Part shown: positions 17,955 through 27,565 of the stretch, piece after piece
Layout of the letters: the number at the start of each line of letters is the position of its first letter
Position numbering within the stretch: the stretch's first letter is position 1
NCBI GenBank assembly: GCA_900541065.1
Contig: UQIE01000001.1
Location: forward strand, 62,001 to 126,000
Length of the DNA: 64,000 bases
DNA from: an uncultured Collinsella sp.
Lineage (GTDB): Bacteria > Actinomycetota > Coriobacteriia > Coriobacteriales > Coriobacteriaceae
Reading direction: 5' to 3'
Made by a program: the position numbers and the translations under genes
Notes under the pieces: model-generated
Seen by the model: the letters and a program-made list of their open reading frames with translations, nothing else
What the model was told of the DNA's origin: nothing
The model's database searches: none

Positions 17955-19027
17955 TACCACGGCACTCCATCCGTGACGCACACCTGCAGGCGGTCGAGCG
18001 GCTCACCGTAGAAACCGGCATAATCATCGCCGCCGTAGGTGGAGCCATCGTCGCACACGGTATCGAGCCACCCGGCGCGTGCGGTGGTCTGCGAGCGATA
18101 CCATGCCTGCTTGTATTCCTCGCCGTTCGGAGTCACGTAGTACATGCGCACACCGTCGATGGTATGACCGGCAATGCCAGCGCAGCCGTTTACGGTGTCG
18201 TTGCGGTCGCCCTTGGCGACCCAGTCGAGCCAGCCGTCCTCGACGGTGTGGACCTGATACTTGAGCGTACCGCGATCAACTCGGGCGCAAAGGAGGTCAT
18301 GCTGTCGGCACGGGTAGCCCGCGAAGCCGTCGTCGCCGGCACCGAAGTCAGTCACCTCGTCCAGCCAGCCGCCACCCTTAAGGTGCAGCGAGTAGTGTAC
18401 GGGAACACGGGCGCCAGTGGAGCGAGGGAAACCGCCCGGCGCGCCCTGCGACGCCGAAGGCGCAGCGGGGGTCGCCGCGGGCTGCACAGTCGGCGCGGAC
18501 GGCTGCGTTCCGCCGACCATCGCGTCGTACCACTCGACGGCGCGCTGCATGTAGTGGTCGCGCTGCGAGCCAGCCAGCTCGCCGGGGCAGGCCGTGGACG
18601 ACCAGTGCTTGTGCGGGAACACGTTCACCATCCATGACGGGCGGCCCAGACCGTAGTACAGGCACAGCGCCGCCACGAGGTGCGCACCGCTCTCGATGGC
18701 GGCCTCGTGCACCGTCCACGGGCCGCGCGCGCTGTTGGCGTGCTCGATGGAGATTGTGGTGTCATTGCCGCCGCCCGTGCCGATACCGTCGCCGCAGGCG
18801 TAGGCGCGGTCGGTGTCGTTGACGTGCTGCACGATGTAGCCGTTGCGGTCGACCGAGTAGTGGGCAGAGCAGCCGTTGGCGGCCCAGATGCCGTTGCACT
18901 GGGCCGCATTGAGGTCACCCGCCATATGGTGGATCGTGACGCCCTTGATGCCGAAGGGTCGTCCCGCCGAGAAGTTGCAGCCGAGGAGCTTGTACTCGTC
19001 CGGTTGGACGTTCGCGAAATCTGCCAT
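17954..19027 (-). CDS. Endolysin, N-acetylmuramoyl-L-alanine amidase
   Basis: Cuts the bond between muramic acid and the peptide stem to lyse the host. 357 aa. The N-terminal amidase_2 (T7 lysozyme-like) domain covers about residues 10-175, with the zinc His pair in TIHHMAGD, then HYSVDRNGYIVQHV and HKHWSSTACPGE supplying a further His and the Cys ligand. A Pro/Ala/Ser linker follows, then a C-terminal part with Gly-Trp-Leu-Asp repeats (GGWLDEVTDF, DGWLDWVAKGD, AGWLDTVCDDG) that is probably the wall-binding domain. The ATG at 19027 has AAGGAGG upstream. Confidence 0.9.
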   Translation of the reverse strand: MADFANVQPDEYKLLGCNFSAGRPFGIKGVTIHHMAGDLNAAQCNGIWAANGCSAHYSVDRNGYIVQHVNDTDRAYACGDGIGTGGGNDTTISIEHANSARGPWTVHEAAIESGAHLVAALCLYYGLGRPSWMVNVFPHKHWSSTACPGELAGSQRDHYMQRAVEWYDAMVGGTQPSAPTVQPAATPAAPSASQGAPGGFPRSTGARVPVHYSLHLKGGGWLDEVTDFGAGDDGFAGYPCRQHDLLCARVDRGTLKYQVHTVEDGWLDWVAKGDRNDTVNGCAGIAGHTIDGVRMYYVTPNGEEYKQAWYRSQTTARAGWLDTVCDDGSTYGGDDYAGFYGEPLDRLQVCVTDGVPW

Positions 19028-19028
19028 G

Positions 19029-19334
19029 TTAGTCCTCCTTGATGTCGCCGAGCGCGAGCAGCGCGTCGAGCCATTTGTCCGTGATACCGACGGATTTGAA
19101 GGCGGCATAGGCCACCTGCACGCCGCCGACACACGCGAAGATGGACGTCACCCACGCCGAGGGGTCGGTCGGAACGCCTCCGGACATGGCCGTGAGGGCG
19201 CCGCACCCCGCCGAGACGGCGATGGCCGTCCAGCGGGCGACGTTGCCCGTCATGGCCTTGGTCTTGATGGCCTGCACGATGTAGGGCACCACGAGCACCG
19301 TGGCGACCGTGAGGCCGGCCTGGATCTCAGTCAT
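19029..19334 (-). CDS. Phage holin
   Basis: 101 aa with two to three hydrophobic segments (GLTVATVLVVPYIVQAI, WTAIAVSAGCGALTAMSG, VTSIFACVGGVQVAYAAF) and a short charged tail. Small size, membrane helices and position just before the amidase gene fit a holin that forms the lysis pore. The start follows TAGGAG by seven bases. Confidence 0.75.
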   Translation of the reverse strand: MTEIQAGLTVATVLVVPYIVQAIKTKAMTGNVARWTAIAVSAGCGALTAMSGGVPTDPSAWVTSIFACVGGVQVAYAAFKSVGITDKWLDALLALGDIKED

Positions 19335-19344
19335 TTGATTGCTC

Positions 19345-19758
19345 CTATCTGCTTGTCTCCTTGTTGTACATGAGGTCGACGCGGTCGTAGATGTGGTCGA
19401 CCTTCTCGGCCATCCCCTGGCTGCGCGTCTGGCTGTTGACCAGATCGGCGTGCAACACGTCATTTGACGCGACGACCGACTCCATGAGGGTCTTCATCCC
19501 CTCAATCAAGGTGTTGCTGCGCTCCATCTGGGCTGCGATGCGGCCTTCCATCTGTGATCGCTCACGGTCGCGCTGCGCCCGCTCGTCCACCTCGGCCTGC
19601 TTTCGCTCCTCGCGCTTCAGGTCGAGATTCGCCTTGCGCTCGTTCTGCAGCTTGTATTCGGCGAGAAACTGACGCCCAAAGTAAACGGCAATAAGCGCCA
19701 GAAGCACGCCTCCAAGCCAAGCCGGTCCGTACGGCACGAAGAGCTTGAGTACCTCCAT
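19345..19758 (-). CDS. Phage membrane-anchored coiled-coil protein
   Basis: 137 aa: an N-terminal membrane helix (PAWLGGVLLALIAVYFG, about residues 10-27), then a long charged coiled coil rich in Glu, Arg and Lys, ending in a segment with SQGMAEKVDHIYDRVD. GGGAGGGAGG precedes the ATG. Its place next to the holin suggests a lysis accessory role such as a spanin-like or second holin component; this is inference. Confidence 0.6.
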   Translation of the reverse strand: MEVLKLFVPYGPAWLGGVLLALIAVYFGRQFLAEYKLQNERKANLDLKREERKQAEVDERAQRDRERSQMEGRIAAQMERSNTLIEGMKTLMESVVASNDVLHADLVNSQTRSQGMAEKVDHIYDRVDLMYNKETSR

Positions 19759-19836
19759 CTGACCTCCCTCCCGTTCTGCAGCGTGGTGGGGCCCACTCCC
19801 CGCCACACTGCAGATTCGGGCCACCGTAACGCCGGC

Positions 19837-20094
19837 CTACACCGCCGCCATCGTGCCGACGCACACGGCCAGCGGGCCCTGCGACAGGATCACGGCGCGG
19901 TCGGTGATGATGCACCCCGTGCAGGAGCGCGCCATCGGGACCGTCACCACCGCCCCGTGCAGCATCACGTCGAGCGCCGCGTCGTGGACGCCCACGACCG
20001 TGCCGAACTCCATCGTCAGACGCCTGCCGCCCGATGGCATCGCCGCCGCCAGCCGCGTAGCCGCGCCCTTGATCTCGGCCGTCGAATCGCTCAC
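19837..20094 (-). CDS. Small phage tail-end protein, unknown
   Basis: 85 aa, beginning at a GTG that overlaps the stop of the preceding gene (GTGA), with GAGGAGG upstream. Mostly beta-prone with no recognised motif; contains three Cys. Translational coupling to the tail gene suggests a baseplate or tail accessory role, which is inference. The 78 bases to the next gene hold no other feature. Confidence 0.6.
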   Translation of the reverse strand: MSDSTAEIKGAATRLAAAMPSGGRRLTMEFGTVVGVHDAALDVMLHGAVVTVPMARSCTGCIITDRAVILSQGPLAVCVGTMAAV

Positions 20095-21659
20095 CGTTCG
20101 TACCTCCTCGCCGTGTGCTTTATGACGCAGCCGGCGTCGAGCGTCAGCGTCTGCTTCTGGATTGCCAGCTTGCCGACAACCCCGCCGGTCCTGTAGTTCA
20201 TCGCCACCGCCATGCACGGCTCGACGGGCTTGTAGACGCTCCTGAACTCGTCCGTGCGCGTCACGGCGCGCTCGGTGGCGAGCAGCTCCGCCGCCTTGCG
20301 GTCCGCCGCCGCCTGCATGGCGTCCTGGGGCCAAGGCGTTGCCTCGGCGCCCGCTTCGACCTTGTCGGCCACCACGACGGCCTCGCCGCCGGACTCCAAG
20401 TACACGTAGCCCGCCGAGACCTCGCTGTAGTTGTCCGCGGGCGTCTCGGTGGCGACGAGGCGTTGCCATTCGCCTGTTAAAGTCGCGTAGTGCATGTGCG
20501 GCCCCGCCGATAGGGACGGCACCCACCATGCCTGCATGCTCACGCGGACGCCCTTCGTCCCCTTTATCCACAGGCTGTGCGTGATCGGCACGCCCTTCTT
20601 GAGCGAGCCGACCGCGTCCTGGCAGAAACCGATACGCCCGCCACTCGAAACGATCTTGATGCCGAAGAGCACGCCCGTCTGTGGCGAGTCAGGGACGTAG
20701 ACGGTCTGGATGCTGCCGTGCGAATCGCTCTGCCTGAAGCTCTTATCCGACTTCTTGCCGGTGCCGATGAGGGCGTTGGCGGCGCCCTCGACAAGGTTGC
20801 TGTCCTCGGTGTCAACGCCCGGCAGGCTGTCGTAGCTGTAACTCTTGACGATGCGACGACCGACCGAGACTGTCGACAGGTCGGAGTCGGGCGAGTCGTC
20901 CGCCGCCGTGCCGCGCACCGATGCGTCCTGCGTGCTGAAGTCCACGTGCACGACGTTGCAGACCTCGGCGCGGTTGGTCGATTCGGTCATGTCTGGCATG
21001 AAGCGCGCGTCCCTGCCCTCGGTGAACTCCGCCGAGATGGGCATGTCGGCAGGCTCGACGTAGCGCCTGTAGATCACGTTGCCCATCCGGTCGGTCACCG
21101 GCGAGCGGAACCCGGCCGCCTTGAGGAGCAGGTCCACCGCGTCCAGCTTGTTCTTAGCGTCGTTGTCCCTGCCCACGCCGAAAACCAAGGTGCTGCCCAG
21201 AAGGAGGCTGCTGGGGTCGGCGTAGACGGTGAGGCCGACCGATTCGGCTATCTTGACGGCCTCATCAACCAGATTGCTGCCCGCAACGATCACGTACGGC
21301 CCGTCGAAGTCGTCGTCTTTGAGCCGCTTCAGGAGGCCGTAGGCGTTGATCTGGCCCTCGCGGTAGGCGCCATCGATGTCCACCGAGTCCACCTGCGGCA
21401 TGAATGTTCCGAGGCACTCGCGCCTCTTACTGCCGTCCGTGAAGGTGGCGTTGAGGTACACACGCAGAAAGTCGTTGCCAACGTCGAACTTGTCAGCGAA
21501 GTCCAGGGATGCAGTCTCATAGAGCGCCGTGTTCGCATTGCGCTCGATGGAACCGCCGTTCTCGATGTCGCGCACGAAGTCGAGCTCGAGCCCCGTCTCA
21601 CGTGATACGCGCACGAAGTCGTAGGAGGCGTCGAACGGCCTTATCCAGCTATCAGCCAT
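20091..21659 (-). CDS. Phage tail/baseplate protein
   Basis: 522 aa. The N-terminal half (SWIRPFDASYDFVRVSRETG, then RVYLNATFTDGSKRRECLGTF) resembles siphovirus baseplate proteins of the Dit/Tal neighbourhood, and the C-terminal third (about residues 330-440: FRQSDSHG..., VRVSMQAWWVPS, VYLESGGEAVVVADKVEAG) reads like a carbohydrate-binding jelly-roll. It follows the FN3 tail gene with an 8-base overlap. A role in host contact at the tail tip is inferred. Confidence 0.65.
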   Translation of the reverse strand: MADSWIRPFDASYDFVRVSRETGLELDFVRDIENGGSIERNANTALYETASLDFADKFDVGNDFLRVYLNATFTDGSKRRECLGTFMPQVDSVDIDGAYREGQINAYGLLKRLKDDDFDGPYVIVAGSNLVDEAVKIAESVGLTVYADPSSLLLGSTLVFGVGRDNDAKNKLDAVDLLLKAAGFRSPVTDRMGNVIYRRYVEPADMPISAEFTEGRDARFMPDMTESTNRAEVCNVVHVDFSTQDASVRGTAADDSPDSDLSTVSVGRRIVKSYSYDSLPGVDTEDSNLVEGAANALIGTGKKSDKSFRQSDSHGSIQTVYVPDSPQTGVLFGIKIVSSGGRIGFCQDAVGSLKKGVPITHSLWIKGTKGVRVSMQAWWVPSLSAGPHMHYATLTGEWQRLVATETPADNYSEVSAGYVYLESGGEAVVVADKVEAGAEATPWPQDAMQAAADRKAAELLATERAVTRTDEFRSVYKPVEPCMAVAMNYRTGGVVGKLAIQKQTLTLDAGCVIKHTARRYER

Positions 21660-23838
21660 TGGCGGGCTCCTCCCACGCCTCCCACGTCGGGTCGCACGAG
21701 GCCACCCACGCGCCGTCGGAACGCCTCACGCTACAGCTGAGGCGGGCGCGGAACCGCTCGCCGTAGAGATCGCGCACCCAAAAGCGTCCCGCCATGTTCA
21801 TGACCTCGAGGAATGACTTGTAGCCCTCCTCGTCGAGCAGCAGGAAGTCCATGCTGTCCTTGACGTCCCTCTCGTTGATGCCGTACGAGACGGGCAGCCC
21901 CTCCCCGCCGTCGGCGAAGTGCAGCATCTTGTACCCGTGCGTCACCTTGCGGCTCGAGCCCTTCTTGAGATAGCGCCCGAGCCACGACCTCTCAGCGCCG
22001 GCTCCCCAGTTGAGAGCCACCGCGCGGCTCGCCACGGTCGTCTTGACCCTCGTCGCCGTGCTCACGCCCGTCGCGGCGTAGGCGACCGCGACGTACTCGA
22101 ACTCGCTGTTGAGCGGAGGCAGCGGGTCGCTCGCGCCCTCGCCCGCCGCAAGGTGAGAGCCGAGCTGCAGGGTCGAGCCGTCGGGCAGGACGCGCGACAC
22201 GGTGAAGCGGGACGTCTCGGGCGTGTCGTCACTGTCGGCCTTGCCTGGGAATACCGACAGCTGGCATCCCAGCCTCTCGTCGACGAAGATGTTTAGCGAC
22301 GGTTTGGCTGGCGGTGCCCAGTCGGTCCGGAAAGTTCTCGAGACGGTGACCGATAGCGACGATCCGGCCGTGACCGTGAGCATGACCCTGTACGGCGTGA
22401 AGTTGACGAAGGCGTGCTGTGCGTAGCCGAGGCCAAAGGAGCGCGCGTCCTTGTCCACAGCCCCGCTCCACAGGAGGTTGCCCCTGATGTCGCATAAAGA
22501 CAGGTACTGTCGGCTGACGCCCGTCTCGTCGGCCACCTTCCACGTGAAGGTATGCGGCACCGCGCGCAAGGTTGCCCCGTCCGCAGCCGGGTCGGTGAAG
22601 AATGCCTGGGGCGCGTCCGCCACGGTATATGCCGCCGCGCTCGACCATGCGCCCCAGTCCTCGTCGAGGCCCTTGGTGCGCACGCGCACGGAGTAGAGGC
22701 CCTTGGTGCCGGTCGGCAGCTTCAGGCTCGTACCCGGGCCATCGACCGTCGTGGTGGTGGGACCCGTCGGCGTCGTGACCTGCATCTCGGCTGAGGTCTG
22801 CGCCGAGCCGTCCGGATGGTTGGGCACCCATTCGAGTGTCGCGGTCGAGCCTGTGGCGTAGGCCGCCCTGACGCCCCTGATGGACGGTGCGAGCGGCGGG
22901 CATATTGTCGTGACCTCGTTTGACTCGGTCCACGGTCCCTTGAGGCCGCTCTTGACCGCGCGGGCGCGGTAGCGCACCGTACCCGCCGGTGCCTCCTCGT
23001 CCTCCCATGAGGCGTTCACGTCCGCATCGACCCACGTCTTTCCACCGTCGGTCGTGAGCTGGAACTCCCAGCTGTCGACGAAGGCCGGCGCGTCGTGCCC
23101 CTTGAGCACGACCTTCGCCGCCTCCGCCTTGACTGCCTCGAGCATGCCGAGCGCCGTCGGCGTGGTGTAGATCGCCGGCGCGCTCACGCCGTAGTCCGAC
23201 GTGCCGCCGGGCCCCGTCGCCTTGGCCGAGAAGATGTACATGCAGCCCGGCTCGAGGCCGTTGTAGGTGTGGCTCGTGGTATCCCAACTAACGGTGCCGA
23301 CGTCGGTGAACTTCCCCGGGCCGTTCTTCGCCACGCCGACGGTCACGGTATCCCAAGGGTAGGCGCCGGCCCTGTCCGTGTAATCGGTGTCCCAGCTGAC
23401 CTTCGCGCTGGTGTCGCTCAGGCGCTCCGCCCTGATGTTCTTCGGCGGGTGAGGCGTGCTGTAGGCGCGGCACGGGACCGTGACGGTATTGGAGGCGTTG
23501 GACGTTCCGTTGCCGAAGCCGCCCGTGACGTTAATCTGGCCCGTGAAGGTGTGGTCGTAGGCCTTGCCGTTGCCGCGCGCGAGCTCGACGTCGCGCGACG
23601 TGCACTGCACCCATACCCAGCCGGAGTTGTTCGTCGAGTAGACCGAGCCGTTCCACGAGCCGCCCGCCGACGAGCTGCCGTTTGCGTAGCAGTCGATGGC
23701 GTAGCGCGTGCCGTAGCCGTGCGTGACGCGGTAGGTCACGGTGGTGTCCGTGCGCCCGACCTCAGCAACGTCCACGTACGCGCACCAGCAGTACTTGCGA
23801 TAGCCGCTTCCGCCTTGAACCCAGTTTCCCTGCGCCAT
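21652..23838 (-). CDS. Tail tip protein with fibronectin type III domains
   Basis: 728 aa, starting at the ATG one base after the tape-measure stop. Repeated FN3-like modules fill the middle (HPPKNIRAERLSDTSAKVSW, APSIRGVRAAYATGSTATLEW). The first 150 residues are Gly/Ser/Asn-rich. The last 100 (YGINERDVKDSMDFLLLDEEG, GRFWVRDLYGERFRARL) resemble distal tail proteins. Its position after the tape measure fits a tail tip protein that may bind host glycans. Confidence 0.75.
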   Translation of the reverse strand: MAQGNWVQGGSGYRKYCWCAYVDVAEVGRTDTTVTYRVTHGYGTRYAIDCYANGSSSAGGSWNGSVYSTNNSGWVWVQCTSRDVELARGNGKAYDHTFTGQINVTGGFGNGTSNASNTVTVPCRAYSTPHPPKNIRAERLSDTSAKVSWDTDYTDRAGAYPWDTVTVGVAKNGPGKFTDVGTVSWDTTSHTYNGLEPGCMYIFSAKATGPGGTSDYGVSAPAIYTTPTALGMLEAVKAEAAKVVLKGHDAPAFVDSWEFQLTTDGGKTWVDADVNASWEDEEAPAGTVRYRARAVKSGLKGPWTESNEVTTICPPLAPSIRGVRAAYATGSTATLEWVPNHPDGSAQTSAEMQVTTPTGPTTTTVDGPGTSLKLPTGTKGLYSVRVRTKGLDEDWGAWSSAAAYTVADAPQAFFTDPAADGATLRAVPHTFTWKVADETGVSRQYLSLCDIRGNLLWSGAVDKDARSFGLGYAQHAFVNFTPYRVMLTVTAGSSLSVTVSRTFRTDWAPPAKPSLNIFVDERLGCQLSVFPGKADSDDTPETSRFTVSRVLPDGSTLQLGSHLAAGEGASDPLPPLNSEFEYVAVAYAATGVSTATRVKTTVASRAVALNWGAGAERSWLGRYLKKGSSRKVTHGYKMLHFADGGEGLPVSYGINERDVKDSMDFLLLDEEGYKSFLEVMNMAGRFWVRDLYGERFRARLSCSVRRSDGAWVASCDPTWEAWEEPANG

Positions 23839-23839
23839 C

Positions 23840-26263
23840 CTACGCGACCCCCATCGCCATGCTCTGCTCCACCGCCGCGACGAAGCTCCTGAAGGCGGAG
23901 GCCACGCGCCCGTCGACGCCCAGCAGGTCGCTGTCGAGGTAGAGGTTGTAAACGTTGCCGCCGCCCGCGATGCCCGCGGCTCCGCTGGCGGTCGCCCCGT
24001 ATGCTCCGCCACCGGTAACGCTCACACCGAACACGGCGGCCTTCTCGACGTTGCGCACCGCCGACCTCATGGACTTAACCGGCTCGTCCGCCGTGTCGTC
24101 GATGCCGAGGGCCGCGCCCTCCATGACGTAGCCGAAAATCTTGCGGAACACGCGCGACGGCGAATGGATGCCCAGCAGGTTCTTGGCCGCGTCGATGGCG
24201 CCGCCCACCACGCCGGTAATCTTGCTCACGACCACGCCTGCCGCGCCGCTGATTCCGTTTGCGATGCCCTGCACGATCTGCGAGCCGATGGAGGCCACGC
24301 GGCCCGGGATTGAGGACAGGGCACTCATGATGGAGCTGCCGATGCTCGAGGCCGCCGAGGTCACGAAGCCGACCGCGCCGCTGATGGCGGAACCCAGGCT
24401 GCTGATTCCGTTGCGGCCGATGCTCGCCAGGGTGGACGGCAGATTCTGGATTGCGCCGCGGATAGCGGACACGATGTTGGTACCGCACGAGCGCACAAAG
24501 CCGGCCATGTTCGCGATTCCGTTGCCCAGGAACGTGATGGCGTTGCGGCCGAGGCTCAGCCAGTCGAGCGCCGACCAAGCCGAGACGAAGGCCGAGAAGA
24601 TGGCCGGGATGTTGGCGATGAGCGTCGGTATCGCCTGCACGATGCCAAGCGCCAGCGTCACGATTGCCTGGATGCCGGCACCGAGCAGTGTCGGCGCGTT
24701 GTCGTTGATCGCGCTGGCGAGGTTCTGCACGATAACCGGGGCCTGCTCGATGAGCGTCGGCAGGCTGCCGGCGATACCCTGCGCCAAGCCGACGATGAGG
24801 TTCGCCGCACCCTCTGCCAGAACGCCCGCGTTCTCGGCTATGGACTCGGAGAGGCCGGTGAGAATCTGCAGGCCGCTCTCCGTGATGGAGGGCAGGTTCT
24901 CGGACAGGTAGCCGCCGAGCGACGTCATGAGCGACGCCGCCGTCTCGGAGAGGAAAGACAGCCCCATCTCGATTCCCTCGGCGAGCCTGGGAACGACCTC
25001 GCCGCCCACCTCGGCGAAGCCCTCGGCGATACCGGGCAGCGATGAGGTGATGTTCTCCTGCAGCGTGGACAGGTCGCCCTCGAGTAGCGTCAGGCCGTAG
25101 ACCATGGCGAGGTGCAGAGACTCGAGCGGGTTGTCACCAACCGCCCAGATCTCGCCAAGGCCCTTGAAGCGCTCGCCGATCTCGTCCACGCCGTCCGACA
25201 CGGCGGAGAGGATGTCGCCCATGGGTCCGGGCACGGCTGCCGCCGCGCTGTCGAGCGCCTGCGTGAAGATGTCGACGAACGCCTGGCCGAGCACGGGCCC
25301 GACCGACGTGACAAGGCTCGGCAGCTGCGACAGCGCCGTGCCGGCGATGGTCGCAACGCGCGGGATGACGTTCGAGGCCGCCGTCTCGACCGACTCGACC
25401 AGCTCCTCGGTGAGCTTGCCCATGTCGGCGTCGTCCTTGCCCAGCTCCGTTATCCAGTTCTCCCAGGCGGCCTTCGCCATGATGCAGGAGCCCTCGATGG
25501 TCGTCGCGGCCTCGCGCGAGGTCGTACCGGCGATCTGCATCTGCTCCTGCATCGTATGGATAGCGAGCACGATATTGTCGAATGAGAGACTCGACTCGTC
25601 CACGGCTGAGTTGACGGCGTGCGCATCCTTGACGAGGCGCTGCATCTCCTCCTTGGTTCCGCCATACCCCAGCTTGAGGTTGTCGAGCATCGTGTAGTTC
25701 TGCTTGGCAAATCCTTGGTACGCGTTCTGGAGGTCCTCCATCGCCGTGCCGAAGGTGTTTGCGTTGTCGCTCATGTCGACCATGGCCGTGTTGGCGTACT
25801 CGGCCGCCTTGACCGTGTCGCCCCCGAGCGATTTGACAAGCGAGGCCGAGAAGCCTGTGACCTGCTCCATGTACCGGTTGGCGCTCAGGCCGGCCGTTAT
25901 GTAGGCGCGGTCGGCGTTTGCCAGCACCGTCGTCTGGGCCTGCTCGAGCTGCTCCCACTTACCGGAGCACTGCTCGACGGTCTGTCCCGTAAGCGCGGCG
26001 TACTCGTCGAGCGACTTGCCCATGTTGCCGAAAATCTTCTGGATGCCGCCGACGTTCTGCTCGTATGCGGCGTATGCGCTCATGCTCATGCCCGTGATGG
26101 CGGTGACGCCCGCCCCCACGGCGGCGACGCCAACGCCTATCGCCTTGGCTGCGGTCGCGCCGGCCTTGCCGAGCGTGCCCACGACCTTCGAGGCCACGCC
26201 CTCGGCCTTGCCGCTGGCCTCGTCCTTGAGGCCGACCTTAATCATCAGGTCGAGAAGGTTCAC
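23840..26263 (-). CDS. Tape measure protein
   Basis: 807 aa, the longest phage product; sets tail length. Starts at a GTG directly after the stop of the frameshifted chaperone product. N-terminal DLMIKVGLKDEASGKAEGVA, a hydrophobic Gly/Ala/Val stretch at about 30-65, the NVGGIQKIFGNMG box, then long helical repeats rich in Ala, Ile and Ser (membrane-inserting segments at about 470-640) and the C-terminal LLGIHSPSRVFRKIFGYVMEG typical of tape measures. Confidence 0.92.
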   Translation of the reverse strand: MNLLDLMIKVGLKDEASGKAEGVASKVVGTLGKAGATAAKAIGVGVAAVGAGVTAITGMSMSAYAAYEQNVGGIQKIFGNMGKSLDEYAALTGQTVEQCSGKWEQLEQAQTTVLANADRAYITAGLSANRYMEQVTGFSASLVKSLGGDTVKAAEYANTAMVDMSDNANTFGTAMEDLQNAYQGFAKQNYTMLDNLKLGYGGTKEEMQRLVKDAHAVNSAVDESSLSFDNIVLAIHTMQEQMQIAGTTSREAATTIEGSCIMAKAAWENWITELGKDDADMGKLTEELVESVETAASNVIPRVATIAGTALSQLPSLVTSVGPVLGQAFVDIFTQALDSAAAAVPGPMGDILSAVSDGVDEIGERFKGLGEIWAVGDNPLESLHLAMVYGLTLLEGDLSTLQENITSSLPGIAEGFAEVGGEVVPRLAEGIEMGLSFLSETAASLMTSLGGYLSENLPSITESGLQILTGLSESIAENAGVLAEGAANLIVGLAQGIAGSLPTLIEQAPVIVQNLASAINDNAPTLLGAGIQAIVTLALGIVQAIPTLIANIPAIFSAFVSAWSALDWLSLGRNAITFLGNGIANMAGFVRSCGTNIVSAIRGAIQNLPSTLASIGRNGISSLGSAISGAVGFVTSAASSIGSSIMSALSSIPGRVASIGSQIVQGIANGISGAAGVVVSKITGVVGGAIDAAKNLLGIHSPSRVFRKIFGYVMEGAALGIDDTADEPVKSMRSAVRNVEKAAVFGVSVTGGGAYGATASGAAGIAGGGNVYNLYLDSDLLGVDGRVASAFRSFVAAVEQSMAMGVA

Positions 26264-26985
26264 CTAGACCACCTTCAATCCCATCCGCTCGATGATGTCT
26301 GCGGCGATCTCGTCGCCGCCGCGCGTGTCCTCCGCCTCGGACCCATCGCCCGCACCGCCGTTGACGATGCTCAGGAAGGGTTCCTTGAGCCACTTCCCCT
26401 GCGCCATGAGGCGCAACGACTCGCTCAGGTACACGCGGAACGCCTCCCGCTCGTCCCGCTCGCGCCACCGCGCGACCATGTACCTACAGAAAGGGCGAGC
26501 ACGCCGTGGCCCGACGTACTCGCCCAGACAGAGCCATATGTGAGATGGGTCCTCGGCGGCTATCCAAAAAAAGGAGCCAGGACGTCCTTGATGCCGTCGA
26601 TGCCGTCGATGGCATCCTTGATGTCGTTCACCCACTTCTTGACGGTGAAGTCGGCCTTGTACTCCTCGAGCGTCTGGCCGTCGAGCGCGGCGAGCAGCTT
26701 GTAGCTGATCTCGCCGCCCTGGCGCAGCACGTCGGGCAGAAGCCCCGCAACCATGTCCACGGCGAGGCCGTTGACCTCGGCGGTGGCGGCTGCCTTCGCG
26801 GCCTCGGGGTCGCCCTTCGCCTTGGCGGTCGCCTTGGCCTTGGCCTTGGCGGAGTCGGCGCGGAACTTGGCGTAGGAGGCCTTTGCCTTTGCGCCGAGTT
26901 CGCCGTTCATGACGTCCTCCGCCACGTCCGCCAACAGGCACATGGCGTTCTGGAACTCGTCGGCGGTAAGGTTCTCCAGCTTCAT
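26264..26985 (-). CDS. Tail assembly chaperone, -1 frameshift long form (GT type)
   Basis: Produced if ribosomes slip back one base on a T7 run at 26572-26566. The zero-frame product ends two codons later, while the -1 frame continues for 100 residues (WIAAEDPSHIWL..., ARWRERDEREAFRVYLSESL) and stops directly before the tape-measure start, giving 240 aa. The arrangement is that of lambda G/GT and many siphoviruses, where the long form links the tail tube protein to the tape measure. The second frame has no start of its own, which supports slippage. Confidence 0.85.
26560..26985 (-). CDS. Tail assembly chaperone, short form (G type)
   Basis: 141 aa zero-frame product. MKLENLTADEFQNAMCLLAD at the N-terminus, a Lys/Ala-rich middle, and VLAPFFG at the end. 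The ATG has TTGGAG upstream. It lies between the major tail protein and the tape measure, the standard place. Expected in excess over the long form. Confidence 0.85.
   Translation of the reverse strand: MKLENLTADEFQNAMCLLADVAEDVMNGELGAKAKASYAKFRADSAKAKAKATAKAKGDPEAAKAAATAEVNGLAVDMVAGLLPDVLRQGGEISYKLLAALDGQTLEEYKADFTVKKWVNDIKDAIDGIDGIKDVLAPFFG
26566..26572 (-). other. Programmed -1 ribosomal frameshift site
   Basis: Seven T residues on the coding strand in the codon context CCT TTT TTT GGA TAG. Both tRNAs can re-pair perfectly after a one-base backward slip, and the next -1 codon is TGG. The close stop codon is typical of such sites. No clear downstream pseudoknot was identified. Confidence 0.8.
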
Positions 26986-26987
26986 GG

Positions 26988-27557
26988 TTAGGCTCCAATC
27001 TCCTGTTTGATATACAGCTCGTAGGGCACGATCTCGGGGTTCTTGATTGAGTAGTGGCCCGTGAACTCGAACGCGAACTGGCCCTTGGCCTTGTTCTGCG
27101 TCGTGATTTGCAGACCGCCCGTGTTGAGCGCGTTGATGAGGCGGATGGCGATATAGCCGTTGCCGTTCTCGCCCGAGTAATCGCCGATGAGCCAGATGTC
27201 GGCGAAGTCCTCCTCCGAGAGCGCGGAGCGCGGGACGATCTTCCCCTCGGTCTCGTCGGCTGCGGCTGCGAGTTTCTTGCCGAGCGCGGTGTTCAGCGTC
27301 ACGAATGTGCCGCTCAGCTTGGCCTCGATGCTGTCGATGCGCTTCAGCTCCATCGTGTTGGCGGGGCAGTTGTCGATGTCCTCGCCGTAGTCGATGAAGC
27401 TTGGCGTGGCGGCGAAGCTGGTTCCGCCGCTCGTCGCGCCCATCAGCTCGGACTCCTCGACCTCTGCGGTCTTGGGGTTGAAGTTCGTGGCGAGCAGGCC
27501 CGCGTTGATGACGATCTCCTTGAACGTGTTCTCGGGGATGCGCGTGAACTTAGACAT
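26988..27557 (-). CDS. Major tail tube protein
   Basis: 189 aa, beginning MSKFTRIPENTFKEIVINAG. Beta-rich, with NTMELKRIDSIEAKLSGTFV and GQFAFEFTGHYSIKN, matching siphovirus major tail proteins. It is directly followed by the tail chaperone pair, as expected. GGAGG precedes the ATG. Confidence 0.8.
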   Translation of the reverse strand: MSKFTRIPENTFKEIVINAGLLATNFNPKTAEVEESELMGATSGGTSFAATPSFIDYGEDIDNCPANTMELKRIDSIEAKLSGTFVTLNTALGKKLAAAADETEGKIVPRSALSEEDFADIWLIGDYSGENGNGYIAIRLINALNTGGLQITTQNKAKGQFAFEFTGHYSIKNPEIVPYELYIKQEIGA

Positions 27558-27565
27558 ATGACCTC

